Source: Thermoplasmata archaeon
GTDB lineage: Archaea; Thermoplasmatota; Thermoplasmata; Thermoplasmatales; Thermoplasmataceae
Direction: 5' to 3'
Assembly (NCBI GenBank): GCA_021820525.1
Contig: JAKADM010000006.1
Span: 42,590 to 106,589, forward strand
DNA: 64,000 nucleotides
Part shown: positions 41,700 through 50,774 of the stretch, in pieces
Position numbering within the stretch: position 1 is the stretch's first letter
How the letters are laid out: every line of letters starts with the position of its first letter
The notes under the pieces: generated by a model
Told to the model about the DNA's origin: nothing
Databases searched by the model: none
Seen by the model: only the letters and a program-made list of their open reading frames with translations
Program-made: the position numbers and the translations under genes

Positions 41700-42392
41700 T
41701 CAATAAACCTTGAAAAAAATTATTTTTGTGTCCCTATCATAAATGTTATCGATAACCTGATCAACTCTGTAATTTAATTCCATTAAATAATCCATTATTT
41801 TATTATAAATATATGATTTATTTGGTATTTCTATGATTATGGGGGGTTTAAATTTGCCTAACAGATCTTTTGCGCCCTTCAGGACTTCATATTCAAATCC
41901 CTCCACGTCTATTTTTATCAGGTCAATATTTTCATTAAAGTTTCTAAATATATCGTCTAATTTAACTGATTTTAATTTACCAGATACTTTATCATGTGAA
42001 TTAATTACCATATTTCCATTTACTGTAAACGTTAAGTCTTCGCCATTCCCGATCAAAATGTTGGACAATATAATATTAGAATTATTTATTTTGATATTTT
42101 TAATAGCCTTTTCAAAGTTTTCTCTGAGTGGCTCATAAGCATATACCTTAGATTTATAGAATTTTGAAAACATAATTGCATAATCGCAATATTGGGAACC
42201 AACATCAATTATATTTGTTAAATTTTGTTGTTTCATGAAAAGGTACATATCTGGATAAGATAAAAATTCTCTACATTCTAAATAATTTTCGAGTAAGATG
42301 TCATATCTAACCTTCACATATAAATTTTTGAAAAAGAAATAAAAAATGTCAAAATATTGGTTAAATTTGCCAAGTTTCTTACCTATTAACAT
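41700..42392 (-). CDS. FkbM-family methyltransferase
   Basis: A 230-residue SAM-dependent methyltransferase of the FkbM type, which often O-methylates sugars or glycans. Motif I is NIIDVGSQYCDYAIMFS near 61-76, motif II YAYEPLRENFE near 87-97, the DLIKIDVEGFEYEVLKGA stretch near 157-174 is the family hallmark, and IIIEIPN follows near 186. The first 50 residues are a poorly conserved helical lead. The gene is markedly more AT-rich than flanking operons (many Asn, Ile, Lys) and is surrounded by decayed DNA, so it was probably acquired laterally. Monocistronic; ATG at 42392. Confidence 0.85.
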   Translation of the reverse strand: MLIGKKLGKFNQYFDIFYFFFKNLYVKVRYDILLENYLECREFLSYPDMYLFMKQQNLTNIIDVGSQYCDYAIMFSKFYKSKVYAYEPLRENFEKAIKNIKINNSNIILSNILIGNGEDLTFTVNGNMVINSHDKVSGKLKSVKLDDIFRNFNENIDLIKIDVEGFEYEVLKGAKDLLGKFKPPIIIEIPNKSYIYNKIMDYLMELNYRVDQVIDNIYDRDTKIIFFKVY

Positions 42393-42619
42393 AGTAACCC
42401 TTATAGAATGGCAACCATATGTGAAAGCGGTAATTAATTTTTCACCTATGCTCCTTAATTAAATAAACAAATCAAGAACTACCCTAAATTATTTAAGAAG
42501 ACGACACTTTTTAGGTTTACACATCAATAATTATAAATTTATATATCTCTAATAGCCATTTGATGTTTTCCGAAAAATCTATTGAAATACTTTTCATGAT
42601 CTCGTTTTAAATATGCAAG

Positions 42620-43442
42620 AATCCTCTGCAGTCAAATTTCCCAGAATGGTACCGGGAGACATATAAGCCTTGTGATCCCTTAACAGGTATATTGGATCGA
42701 ATTAACTTTGAAGGGGGCAGGTCAATTCTCCCAGATCTGTTTGAAAATGACATTGAGAAAGGAAGGAGATTCAATTATGATCTCATACTCATTATCAAAA
42801 CACTGTTCCCGTAGCAGAGGTATAATCTCTCAGATCTATAGGTGGAAAGAGATCTAAGGAATCGCCATCATTCATAAACTCCCTTGGGCATCCTGAGAAG
42901 TTACAAAACAGGAATACCATATGGTATTTCCGTGAAAGACTATCAAAGATAGCTAAAGTTCGTCTCGTTTTCAATGAGATAAGAGATCAGATTATGGCGA
43001 GACATATAAGAATAAAGCAAGGAACAATGCCGATGAATCATTCATTGAATCAGACTACAGAGAATACTGCAAACCCAGAGGAGATAAATCCAGGAAAAGA
43101 AGATACACAGATGGCACATCAGCAATAAAGAGCCAAGAACATCATTTAGGATACAAGGTTCACCCCATTGTGAATGATGTAAAAATAATAGAGAAATTAT
43201 GTGTAACACTTATCAAGGGTCATACATTGCCAGTTAAAAGCGTAGGAAGGAAGCGAGAATATCAAGAATCAGATCAGTGGTGGGGTATCCCGTGCATTCT
43301 TCAAGGGGATGTTTCACTTCTTCTATTTAATTGTAACTACTGTGCAGCGGATGAGAATGAAGACATGGTTCACAACAATGCATTACAATTTTGTAAGGGC
43401 AACATTTCCTGGCAGGATAAGATAAGCCATGGAAATTCATAA
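42620..43442 (+). pseudogene. Degenerate IS5-type transposase
   Basis: Translation in two frames gives recognisable pieces of an IS5-family transposase. Early part (about 42640-42870): LFENDIEKGRRFNYDLILII then LFP-stop-QRYNLSDL-stop-VERDLRNR, corresponding to the 'G-R-x-x-x-D-x-x-x-x-x-K-x-L ... Y-x-L-S-D-x-x-x-E' opening. Later part in another frame (about 43041-43200): FIESDYREYC, RRYTDGTSAIKSQ, HHLGYKVHPIVND and LIKGHTLP, the DDE-region segments around 'Y-K-x-H-x-x-x-D ... T-x-A'. At least three stop codons and one frameshift separate them, so it is inactive. The clear borders and terminal repeats could not be fixed. Confidence 0.75.
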
Positions 43443-43485
43443 AAAGTACAGGTAAAATTCAGAGAAAATTGAATCGTATAACTAT

Positions 43486-43542
43486 AATTTCAATGGATTT
43501 TGACAAAATATTACGGTTGCTAACATAATCCATTCTGAAATT
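43486..43542. repeat. Imperfect inverted repeat next to the transposase relic
   Basis: AATTTCAATGGATT (43486-43499) and AATCCATTCTGAAATT (43527-43542) are complementary except for two extra bases in the second arm, with a 27-bp spacer. It lies about 45 bp after the transposase relic and before the helicase gene. It may be a remnant of an element end or an unrelated hairpin. Confidence 0.35.
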
Positions 43543-43705
43543 GATGGTTATGGTAAAATATTAATCTATTAAAGGAAATCCTTGATAAACTATACTCTTT
43601 AGCATATTTTTTTTATAAACCTAAAATATTATAAATTATTTAAATTGGAAGAAGTAAACAGTATGTAAATTTTTTTAAACAAATGCCAATGTAGGTTTAA
43701 TTATC

Positions 43706-46441
43706 ATGGAAAATTCAGCCGTTGAAGAAAACATAATCATTTCTGCAAATCCAGGTTCAGGAAAGACTGAACGAATATCTGAAAAGGTTGTTGAAAAGAT
43801 CAAGCGGGGAGTGAGACCTGATGAAATTCTTTGCATAACCTTCACCAGGAAGGCCATGGAGGAGATGCAGTCCAGGATAGAGAGGAAATTATCACAGAAC
43901 CAAATAAACGCAGGTCTTCCAAGGATTGAGACCTTCCATTCCTTTGCCCTTTCCATTTTAAGGGAAAGGGGATTTTATAACGGCACAGTCTCTGAAAGAT
44001 TCATGAGGTATTCTCTCTTAAGAAGCATGCAGAATAGGTCATTGATGAACTATGGGGCAGAAACACTCATGAAGGATTATCCCACCATAATCAACGTTGG
44101 GAAGATTACAAACGCCGTAAAATTTCTGAAAAGTTACGGAATTTACCCGGCAAAGGTTAACAGGCAGGACATGAAGAAGAGAATGGAGAGGTATTACAAT
44201 TCCAGTGGGGGTATATCTGGATATACTCAGGAAGAAATGCTCATCTTTGCCGAAAAATTTTTTGATATTTTCCAGGACTATGAAAATTCCAAGAAAGAGG
44301 GATATTATGATTACAACGATTATCTTGTAAGGGCCATTGAAATAATGAAAAAATCGTTTCAGAAATTCCCATATCTTTTTGTAGATGAGGTTCAGGATAT
44401 AAGTGAAATTGAATCCGAAATAATCAGTCTCGCCGGGGAGAACATTTTTCTGGTGGGTGACCAAAAACAGGCCATATTTGGATTCCAGGGGGGAAATACA
44501 AAGGCGTTCAACAGTTATCTCTCAAACAGGAAATTCAAAAAGGAAAATCTCAGTGGGACCCGAAGGCTTTCAAGAAATATTAAGGAATATTGCACAAACT
44601 TTTTCCTCAATGTGGAGAAAGATTACGCGGGAACAGAACTGAACAACTTTGAGACCTTTGTGAAGGATTATGATGGGGAAGTCATTGTAATGCAACCTGA
44701 TGATGACAGGGAATGGGACAATATAATTGCCCAGATTGTACAGAAAAAGCTGGAAAAGATAGATAAAGACGAAACTCTTGGAGTTATAGGTAGAACAAAC
44801 AGGCAGGCGGAAGATATATCCAAGGCACTTTCCGCCCTATCGATCAGGCATGAAAAGATTTCTGGGGAAGGCCTTTACGAAGATGCCAGGGAGGAACTTG
44901 CAAAATTCATAAGAGGACTGCTTAGCGACAGGAGGGAACACATTATAGCAATGCTTTACACACCTTTCTCAGATTTGACTCTTAAGGACGCCATGATGTA
45001 TGCTGACAGGATTAAATTTGCACAGAACCCTTCTGAACTGATTCCGGATTATCTTATAAAGGCCAGGGAAAGGTACACCGGGGGGAAGAAGGAACTAAGG
45101 GAGCTCTTTGAAGAATATATATTGCCAATGTGCCTGACAAAAAAACCGGATTATTTCCAGACTGCGAGAGATATGGCTAACACAATTAATGAATACTTTG
45201 ATTATATAGGGAAAGATAATTTTGTCAATCTGGATGATTTTATAACATTCCTTCTCCAGGATAATGTGGTTGATGATGATATTCCTGAACTTTCAACCGT
45301 ATCTGTGCTCACTGTGCACAAGGCAAAGGGCCTTGAATTCGATCACGTAATCTACTGTCCCAAATATGTCTCAGGGAAGAACCCTTCCCCTGTGGATGTG
45401 GTTGTTGATCTTGCATTGAACCAGTTTGGCCATTCCTATGGAGCAATGGAAAGGGAAAAGGAAGAAAACAGGATCGATTTTGTCGCCATGTCAAGGGCGA
45501 AAAAATCCATGATAATTGTGCCGGAAAAAAAGAACGTAAACAGGTACAGAATCAAGGAGATATCTGTTGAGATTGTAAGGCTTGACAAAAGTGTTAAGAA
45601 TGAATTTGTAAGCCTCAAGGATTTAATGGATCGGGATAGGGGTAAGAAAAATGTGGAACCATGGCTGACAGACTTCATATCAAAGAAACTCAAACTTTTC
45701 CCGAATTTGAGTTTTACAATGATCAGCTCTGTGAAAAAGGGAAGGCTTGAGGATTTTGTGAAAACTTACATATTGGGAATAAGGGAGAGTTCCACTGCGA
45801 CCGAATTCGGAACAAAGATACATGCCCACATCGAAGATTACATAAAAACTAAAAATAAGCCACAGAATATGCTTGACCCAGATGAGATAAACGCCTGGAA
45901 GAACTTCGAGGAATATGACAGCTTTGTCAGGCAGACAATTGGGGGGCAGTGGATAGGTTCAGAAATGGCCATAAAGAAGGGAATAAACCTTATTTTAAGG
46001 GACATCCATGAAAATGTGAATATAGATGGCAGAATAGATGGCGTTTATATGTACAGGGATGGCGATATTGAAAAATATGTTATTGTTGATTTTAAAACCT
46101 CAAAGAAGGCCAGTCCAGAATACCAGGATCAGCTTTCCCTCTATGCTTATCTTTATTCCATTGAAAAATCCGTGGATTTAAAGAATATAGAATCTGAGAT
46201 TGCCTATGTGTCCCTGAGAGATACCAAGGTAAACACGGGTGTAATGAGGTGGAAAAATGAAAGGATTCCCTATGAGATCGAAATAAGAGGGTTTCAAAAC
46301 GTTGAGGAAAATATCAGGGCATTCTTTAATTACAGGAATTCAGTGAATGCCTTTATAAGGGATGTTCTGGACGAAAGGCCTGTCACAAATATTTTCAAAG
46401 CTTTTCAGGATGAATTGAGAAAGGAGATGGATTTAAGGTGA
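43706..46441 (+). CDS. UvrD/Rep-type helicase fused to a C-terminal RecB-like nuclease
   Basis: A 911-residue SF1A helicase-nuclease. Helicase motifs: SANPGSGKT (Walker A, about 13-21), TFTRKAMEEM (Ia, about 46), LFVDEVQDIS (II, about 225), VGDQKQAIFGFQGG (III, about 249-262), SGTRRLSRN (IV, about 287), TVHKAKGLEFD (V, about 536-546) and VAMSRAKK (VI, about 593). A PD-(D/E)XK nuclease follows: FGTKIHAHIEDY near 702, Asp774 and Asp778 in DGRIDG, Asp795-Phe-Lys797 in VDFKTSKK, and YQDQLSLYAYLYS. This is AddA/RecB-like architecture in one chain; no AddB partner is visible. Its TGA overlaps the lycopene cyclase GTG by 3 nt. It borders the decayed accessory stretch. Confidence 0.88.
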   Translation: MENSAVEENIIISANPGSGKTERISEKVVEKIKRGVRPDEILCITFTRKAMEEMQSRIERKLSQNQINAGLPRIETFHSFALSILRERGFYNGTVSERFMRYSLLRSMQNRSLMNYGAETLMKDYPTIINVGKITNAVKFLKSYGIYPAKVNRQDMKKRMERYYNSSGGISGYTQEEMLIFAEKFFDIFQDYENSKKEGYYDYNDYLVRAIEIMKKSFQKFPYLFVDEVQDISEIESEIISLAGENIFLVGDQKQAIFGFQGGNTKAFNSYLSNRKFKKENLSGTRRLSRNIKEYCTNFFLNVEKDYAGTELNNFETFVKDYDGEVIVMQPDDDREWDNIIAQIVQKKLEKIDKDETLGVIGRTNRQAEDISKALSALSIRHEKISGEGLYEDAREELAKFIRGLLSDRREHIIAMLYTPFSDLTLKDAMMYADRIKFAQNPSELIPDYLIKARERYTGGKKELRELFEEYILPMCLTKKPDYFQTARDMANTINEYFDYIGKDNFVNLDDFITFLLQDNVVDDDIPELSTVSVLTVHKAKGLEFDHVIYCPKYVSGKNPSPVDVVVDLALNQFGHSYGAMEREKEENRIDFVAMSRAKKSMIIVPEKKNVNRYRIKEISVEIVRLDKSVKNEFVSLKDLMDRDRGKKNVEPWLTDFISKKLKLFPNLSFTMISSVKKGRLEDFVKTYILGIRESSTATEFGTKIHAHIEDYIKTKNKPQNMLDPDEINAWKNFEEYDSFVRQTIGGQWIGSEMAIKKGINLILRDIHENVNIDGRIDGVYMYRDGDIEKYVIVDFKTSKKASPEYQDQLSLYAYLYSIEKSVDLKNIESEIAYVSLRDTKVNTGVMRWKNERIPYEIEIRGFQNVEENIRAFFNYRNSVNAFIRDVLDERPVTNIFKAFQDELRKEMDLR

Positions 46442-47142
46442 TTTTTCCGGCCTATCTTATAATCGATCTAATGACCTTTGGAGGTCCATTATTCATTTCA
46501 ATTATTGGGAAAGTAAAATATCTGAAAAATTACAGATCTTTCATACCGGCAATTGTTATAGTAGCCATCCCATATATCATATGGGACATGCTTGTCACAG
46601 GCCTTGACTGGCATTTCAATCCATCCTATGTTCTGAGCATAAGGATAGTTGACCTGCCCATAGAAGAAGTCATGTTTTTCATCGTTGTTCCCTTTGCAAT
46701 GCTCTTTGTATATGAATATATACGATATTATCTTCAAGAGAAAACAATGTCTGAAAAAAGGGCATATTATGTATTTGTTCCCATATTTGCAATCTCCATT
46801 GCCCTGACGATTTTATCCTATGGTATACAGTATCTTTTCCTTGCCATGTTATCCATAGATATTCTCTTCATATTTGAGATTGCGACCAAATTCCATATGT
46901 TCAGGAGCAGAAATTTCTGGATATATATGCTGATGGGGTTGATTGCGTTTCTTATCGTGAACTATTTCCTTACATCCATTCCTGTGGTTGAATACTATCA
47001 TTCAAAAATTCTTTCAACTTCTTACTGGAATGGAAGAATCACAACAATACCAGTTGAAGACTTTATCTATAATTTCTCCCTTTTGTCATTTTATTTATTT
47101 TTCTACAATATTTTCAATAAAAAATTTATTTCTAAAAATTAA
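46438..47142 (+). CDS. crtY: Lycopene beta-cyclase, fused CrtYc-CrtYd (CarR/archaeal) type
   Basis: Cyclises lycopene ends to beta-carotene in the membrane. The 234-residue protein has about seven helices and two repeated halves, each with the small-cyclase motif: DLPIEEVMFF near 72-81 and TIPVEDFIYNF near 201-211. These Pro-x-Glu-(E/D) motifs are the hallmark of the heterodimeric CrtYc/CrtYd cyclases, here joined in one chain as in haloarchaea and Sulfolobus. GTG start overlaps the helicase stop. It faces crtB with a 4-bp end overlap, so the carotenoid genes are split over both strands. Confidence 0.85.
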   Translation: MIFPAYLIIDLMTFGGPLFISIIGKVKYLKNYRSFIPAIVIVAIPYIIWDMLVTGLDWHFNPSYVLSIRIVDLPIEEVMFFIVVPFAMLFVYEYIRYYLQEKTMSEKRAYYVFVPIFAISIALTILSYGIQYLFLAMLSIDILFIFEIATKFHMFRSRNFWIYMLMGLIAFLIVNYFLTSIPVVEYYHSKILSTSYWNGRITTIPVEDFIYNFSLLSFYLFFYNIFNKKFISKN

Positions 47143-48059
47143 GCATGAATCTCTTCCCTGACCTTTTCAAACTCAATTTCTATCATCTGTTTTCCATTCA
47201 TTCCCTTTATATCTCTCACGCATCTGCTGGAGTTCAGCCTTATTTTCACCACATCTGCCAGAATCCTGGCCTTTGAGGGTTTCACTTTCTTTCTGTATAC
47301 AACAAAAGGGTTCCTTGATATCTTCCATGCTGTCCACTTGTACATGTCAGTGGCAACCTTAACTGGAAGCAGGTTTTTCCTGTCAATATATGTAAAACCC
47401 TCTTCTCCAAATTTGTTCCATTCTCTGAATCTCTCTATTTCAAATCTCATTAACGCCTTGAACTTTTCCCTGTTTGCTGACGTCTCTTCATAATCCAGAG
47501 ACTTAAGGCCAAATCTTTCCAGATCTTCATGTGGAATATACTGTCTCCCAAGCGATATATCTTCTGATATATCCCTTATGAAATTTATGAACTGCATGGT
47601 TCTTCCCAGCATCCTTGCATGAAAGAGTGCCTGATAGGGAAGATCCATTATTTTGGACATCATCAGGCCTATTACTTCAGCCGATCCGTACATGTATTCA
47701 ACAGTTTCTTCAATCCTTGTGTATTTCCTGAAGTAAAGATCCATCTCCATGCTCTTCAGGAAGCTCATGATCCAGTCCCTGTTGAAACCACGCCTCAATG
47801 AAAGTTCAACCATATCGTTTATGATTGGATCCTTACTCTTTCCGGATTTAAGTGCCCTCTCAGTTTCGTTTCTGAATTCCACAAATTCGCTTACTTTCTG
47901 AGGTATACTGTCCACCAGATTATCTGCCACCCTTACAAAGGAATAGAGGGTGATGACATCCTTCTTTACGTCATCCTTGAAGAATCTGGCGCTGTTGTAA
48001 TAGGTCTTGCTCCCCTTCTTAAATATCTTCAGTTTACTGATTTTCAACCTTTCTTCCAT
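47139..48059 (-). CDS. crtB: Phytoene synthase
   Basis: Condenses two geranylgeranyl diphosphates to phytoene. The 306-residue protein shows both Asp-rich sites: VRVADNLVD near 40-48 and RDISEDISLGRQYIP near 157-171, plus YMYGSAEVIGLMM and the R-x-x-Q-F-I-N-F-I-R-D context typical of squalene/phytoene synthases. I place the start at ATG 48059, preceded by a strong GAGGAGGG ribosome-binding site; the open frame extends 7 codons further upstream. It overlaps crtI by 26 nt, so crtZ-crtI-crtB form one minus-strand operon. Confidence 0.92.
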   Translation of the reverse strand: MEERLKISKLKIFKKGSKTYYNSARFFKDDVKKDVITLYSFVRVADNLVDSIPQKVSEFVEFRNETERALKSGKSKDPIINDMVELSLRRGFNRDWIMSFLKSMEMDLYFRKYTRIEETVEYMYGSAEVIGLMMSKIMDLPYQALFHARMLGRTMQFINFIRDISEDISLGRQYIPHEDLERFGLKSLDYEETSANREKFKALMRFEIERFREWNKFGEEGFTYIDRKNLLPVKVATDMYKWTAWKISRNPFVVYRKKVKPSKARILADVVKIRLNSSRCVRDIKGMNGKQMIEIEFEKVREEIHA

Positions 48060-49590
48060 ATACACCCTCCTCCTCAACATATCTTGTCCCGTTGTGTATG
48101 GTCTTTATTGATTCTGTTGAAACCGCCGCAGAAATAAGGACCATTGGCATCCCAATGCCTGGGTTTGTGTACTGCCCTGCATAAAACAGGTTCACTACCC
48201 TTTTGCTCATGTTCTTTGGCCTGAACATAGCCGTCTGAGACAGTGTATGGGCAAGCCCAAAGGCCGTGCCCCTGTACGCATTATACCTGGACGAGAAGTC
48301 CTGAGGACCAAAGAATCTCTTCACAACTATTCTGTCCGTAAGGTCCTGGTTTGTGTGCTTCTTTATCTCTGCCATAACCTTTTTGAGATAGTTTTCATAG
48401 ATGCTTTCATTTGCGGTGAGTCCTGCCGAAACGGGTATGAGAATTACAAGATTCTCATGATCCGGTGGAGCCACTGAGGGATCGGTTTTGCTTGTAACCG
48501 ATGCATAAAAGGAAAACTCTTCAGGCCACTGATGATCCCTGTAAATAGAACCGAAATGCTTCTCCCAGTCATCCATTAAGAAAAGGTTGTGGTGCTCCAG
48601 ATTGTCAATCTTTCCTTCGACTCCAAGATACATCATTATAACTGATGGGGCAAGTACCCTTTTCTCCCAGTATTTTTCATCATGATCCCTGGCATATTCA
48701 GGAAGTAGTTTTTCTTCCGTATACTGGTATGGGCATGCCGAAACAACATAATCTCCCGTGATGTATCTGCTATCTGTCATTAAACCCCTGGCAGTTTTTC
48801 CATTCACATCAATATATCTTGCAGATTCTCCCATTATGAACTGTACTCCCTTCTCCTGGGCTATTTTGTAAAGGGATTGAGATATTTTCCCAATGCCTCC
48901 CATTGGGTACCAGATGCCAGAATCAAAATCTACCGATACCATAAGATCATAAATGGATGGAACATTGAAGGGAGAACCACCAAGGAACACGGTTGTAAAT
49001 TCAAGGACCTTCTGGAGTTCAGGATTGCTGAAGTATTTCCTGACGTGATTATGATAGGACTGCATGAGCCTTATTCTCCTGACAGATGCCGAAATTAGAA
49101 GTTTTAAGAGATCAACCTTGCTCTCGTAATTGCTCCATAGAAACTTTTCCATGGAAATGCCATACTTTTTCCTTGAGTCCCTTATAAAGCCGTCCAGTTT
49201 TTTTCCTCCATCCTTTTCCATGGAATCAAAGACTTTCCTTATGTTCTCATATCCGTCGGGTATGGAAAGGGATTTTCCGCTCTGGAAAAATACCTTATAA
49301 TGGGGATCAAGCCTGACCAGGTCAAGTTCCTCATCCATATCCCTCCTTACCTTGGTGTAGAACCATTTGAATACTTCTGGCATCATAACCCAGGAGGGTC
49401 CCATGTCAAAGGTGAATCCATCAGCGTGGAGTGTGGAGGCAACGCCTCCAGGTTCATTGTTCTTTTCCACCACAGTTACCCTGTAGTTTTTTTCTGCAAG
49501 TAAAATAGATGTGGCAAGGCCGCTAAGACCTGCACCTATGACAACAACCTTCCTTGCTTCTGGAAGTTCAATCAGCCTTACCACCCCCAT
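48034..49590 (-). CDS. crtI: Phytoene desaturase (lycopene-forming)
   Basis: FAD-dependent desaturase converting phytoene to lycopene. The 518-residue protein starts with the dinucleotide-binding fold VVVIGAGLSGLATSILLAE near 14-32 and VVEKNNEPGG near 38-47, and ends with the family C-terminal motif FYAGQYTNPGIGMPMVLISA near 475-494. Length matches bacterial-type CrtI. ATG at 49590 overlaps the crtZ end by 23 nt; GAGGA lies just upstream. Product range (3- or 4-step) cannot be decided from sequence. Confidence 0.93.
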   Translation of the reverse strand: MGVVRLIELPEARKVVVIGAGLSGLATSILLAEKNYRVTVVEKNNEPGGVASTLHADGFTFDMGPSWVMMPEVFKWFYTKVRRDMDEELDLVRLDPHYKVFFQSGKSLSIPDGYENIRKVFDSMEKDGGKKLDGFIRDSRKKYGISMEKFLWSNYESKVDLLKLLISASVRRIRLMQSYHNHVRKYFSNPELQKVLEFTTVFLGGSPFNVPSIYDLMVSVDFDSGIWYPMGGIGKISQSLYKIAQEKGVQFIMGESARYIDVNGKTARGLMTDSRYITGDYVVSACPYQYTEEKLLPEYARDHDEKYWEKRVLAPSVIMMYLGVEGKIDNLEHHNLFLMDDWEKHFGSIYRDHQWPEEFSFYASVTSKTDPSVAPPDHENLVILIPVSAGLTANESIYENYLKKVMAEIKKHTNQDLTDRIVVKRFFGPQDFSSRYNAYRGTAFGLAHTLSQTAMFRPKNMSKRVVNLFYAGQYTNPGIGMPMVLISAAVSTESIKTIHNGTRYVEEEGVYGRKVENQ

Positions 49591-50104
49591 TCTTCCTCTG
49601 TTCCCTTTCCCTTATGTATTCAGGGAATTTCCTTACAATATCAGGCTGGGAGTAGAATTTTGGCGCGTAAAGGAAGCCGAAGCTGTATCCCTTTTTACCA
49701 CTGCTGTACCTGTGGTGAATCTCATGGGCTGCTATGATTCTGTTGAGGTATTTTGAAGATTGAGGCCTCTTAATCCTGATCCTCTGGTGGAATATTATGT
49801 CATGAAATATAGCATATCCTGCCCCATAGAGTGTCATTCCGAAACCAATCCATGCATATGGAAGAGCCAGATTTCTGAATCCAGAAAATATTAGAACTAT
49901 GGCTATCAGGGCAAAACCTATGGAGTAAGCGTCGTTTTTTTCCAGTATTCCCTTCTCTGTACCGGGGGGTCTGTGATGACTTTCATGCAAAAACCAGCCA
50001 ACGCCATGCATAACATATTTGTGAAGGCTCCACGCAACTCCTTCCATAAAAATGGCAGAAGCCACCATTATGGCAATGCCAGTCAATATTACCGTTATAT
50101 TCAT
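49568..50104 (-). CDS. crtZ: Beta-carotene 3-hydroxylase
   Basis: A 178-residue membrane diiron hydroxylase that converts beta-carotene to zeaxanthin. Four histidine clusters line up as in CrtZ: HKYVMH near 28, HESHH near 40, HDIIFH near 101 and HEIHH near 127. Four helices surround them. It is first in the minus-strand operon crtZ-crtI-crtB, and the end overlaps crtI by 23 nt. With the cyclase on the other strand the complete route to zeaxanthin is present, except a GGPP synthase, which archaea use for lipids anyway. Confidence 0.92.
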   Translation of the reverse strand: MNITVILTGIAIMVASAIFMEGVAWSLHKYVMHGVGWFLHESHHRPPGTEKGILEKNDAYSIGFALIAIVLIFSGFRNLALPYAWIGFGMTLYGAGYAIFHDIIFHQRIRIKRPQSSKYLNRIIAAHEIHHRYSSGKKGYSFGFLYAPKFYSQPDIVRKFPEYIREREQRKNGGGKAD

Positions 50105-50171
50105 AATTGTATAATTTTAAAAATTAAATCAAAGCATGTAAAATAATTTTTTACAACCCACAGGACCTTAT

Positions 50172-50768
50172 TCAGGCATTTTTTCTCAGGAAATTAAAGA
50201 TTACAGCCATATAAACAATAAGGAAAATTATGATCGCAGGAAATATGCCTATGTCTATTTCCGGTGTTATTATTAGAAGGAATATGAAGCCTGCAGATAT
50301 GAGAAGTGAGACTGCTCCAATGGAGATTATATGCTTTGTGAATCTGTTGATCTCAGTCTCAACCTCAGGGGAGTCATACCCTGCCCTTATCATTGGGATT
50401 TTGATCCTTGTTGCTGTTTCCTCTGCTATCAGGCAAAGAACTGAAAATTCAGGCAGAATTATGGATAGTGAAAAAAGCCCCTCTGAAGAAGGGCTTATGG
50501 CAATGAATGATGAAGTATATCTGGCCAGATATCCGCTTGAAAAAATCAGCGCAAGTATGGGAAAAAGGAAGAGGAAAAATTTGATTCTGGAAAAACGCTG
50601 AAGGTTCGATCCATCTTTATCGATTTTTATTGATAGATAAAGGGAAAGGATAAAAAGTACAATGAAGAGAGATGCAAGGATATATCCCAAATTTGAAACT
50701 GCTGAAAGCAGGAAAATGAAGAAAAATAAGAGGGATGCAAATAAGGATGACGCAAGGGCAATTCTCAA
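50172..50768 (-). CDS. Membrane protein, last gene of the MoxR operon
   Basis: A 198-residue protein with about six helices (5-30, 32-50, 63-82, 88-115, 148-172, 175-194) and one cytoplasmic acidic loop between helices 4 and 5 (YDSPEVETEINRFTK). No family recognised. It starts 6 bp after the DUF58 stop on the same strand, so it belongs to the MoxR-DUF58 operon. The helix pattern and position resemble the accessory membrane proteins that accompany such operons, but no enzyme motif is seen. Confidence 0.6.
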   Translation of the reverse strand: MRIALASSLFASLLFFFIFLLSAVSNLGYILASLFIVLFILSLYLSIKIDKDGSNLQRFSRIKFFLFLFPILALIFSSGYLARYTSSFIAISPSSEGLFSLSIILPEFSVLCLIAEETATRIKIPMIRAGYDSPEVETEINRFTKHIISIGAVSLLISAGFIFLLIITPEIDIGIFPAIIIFLIVYMAVIFNFLRKNA

Positions 50769-50774
50769 ATTAAA

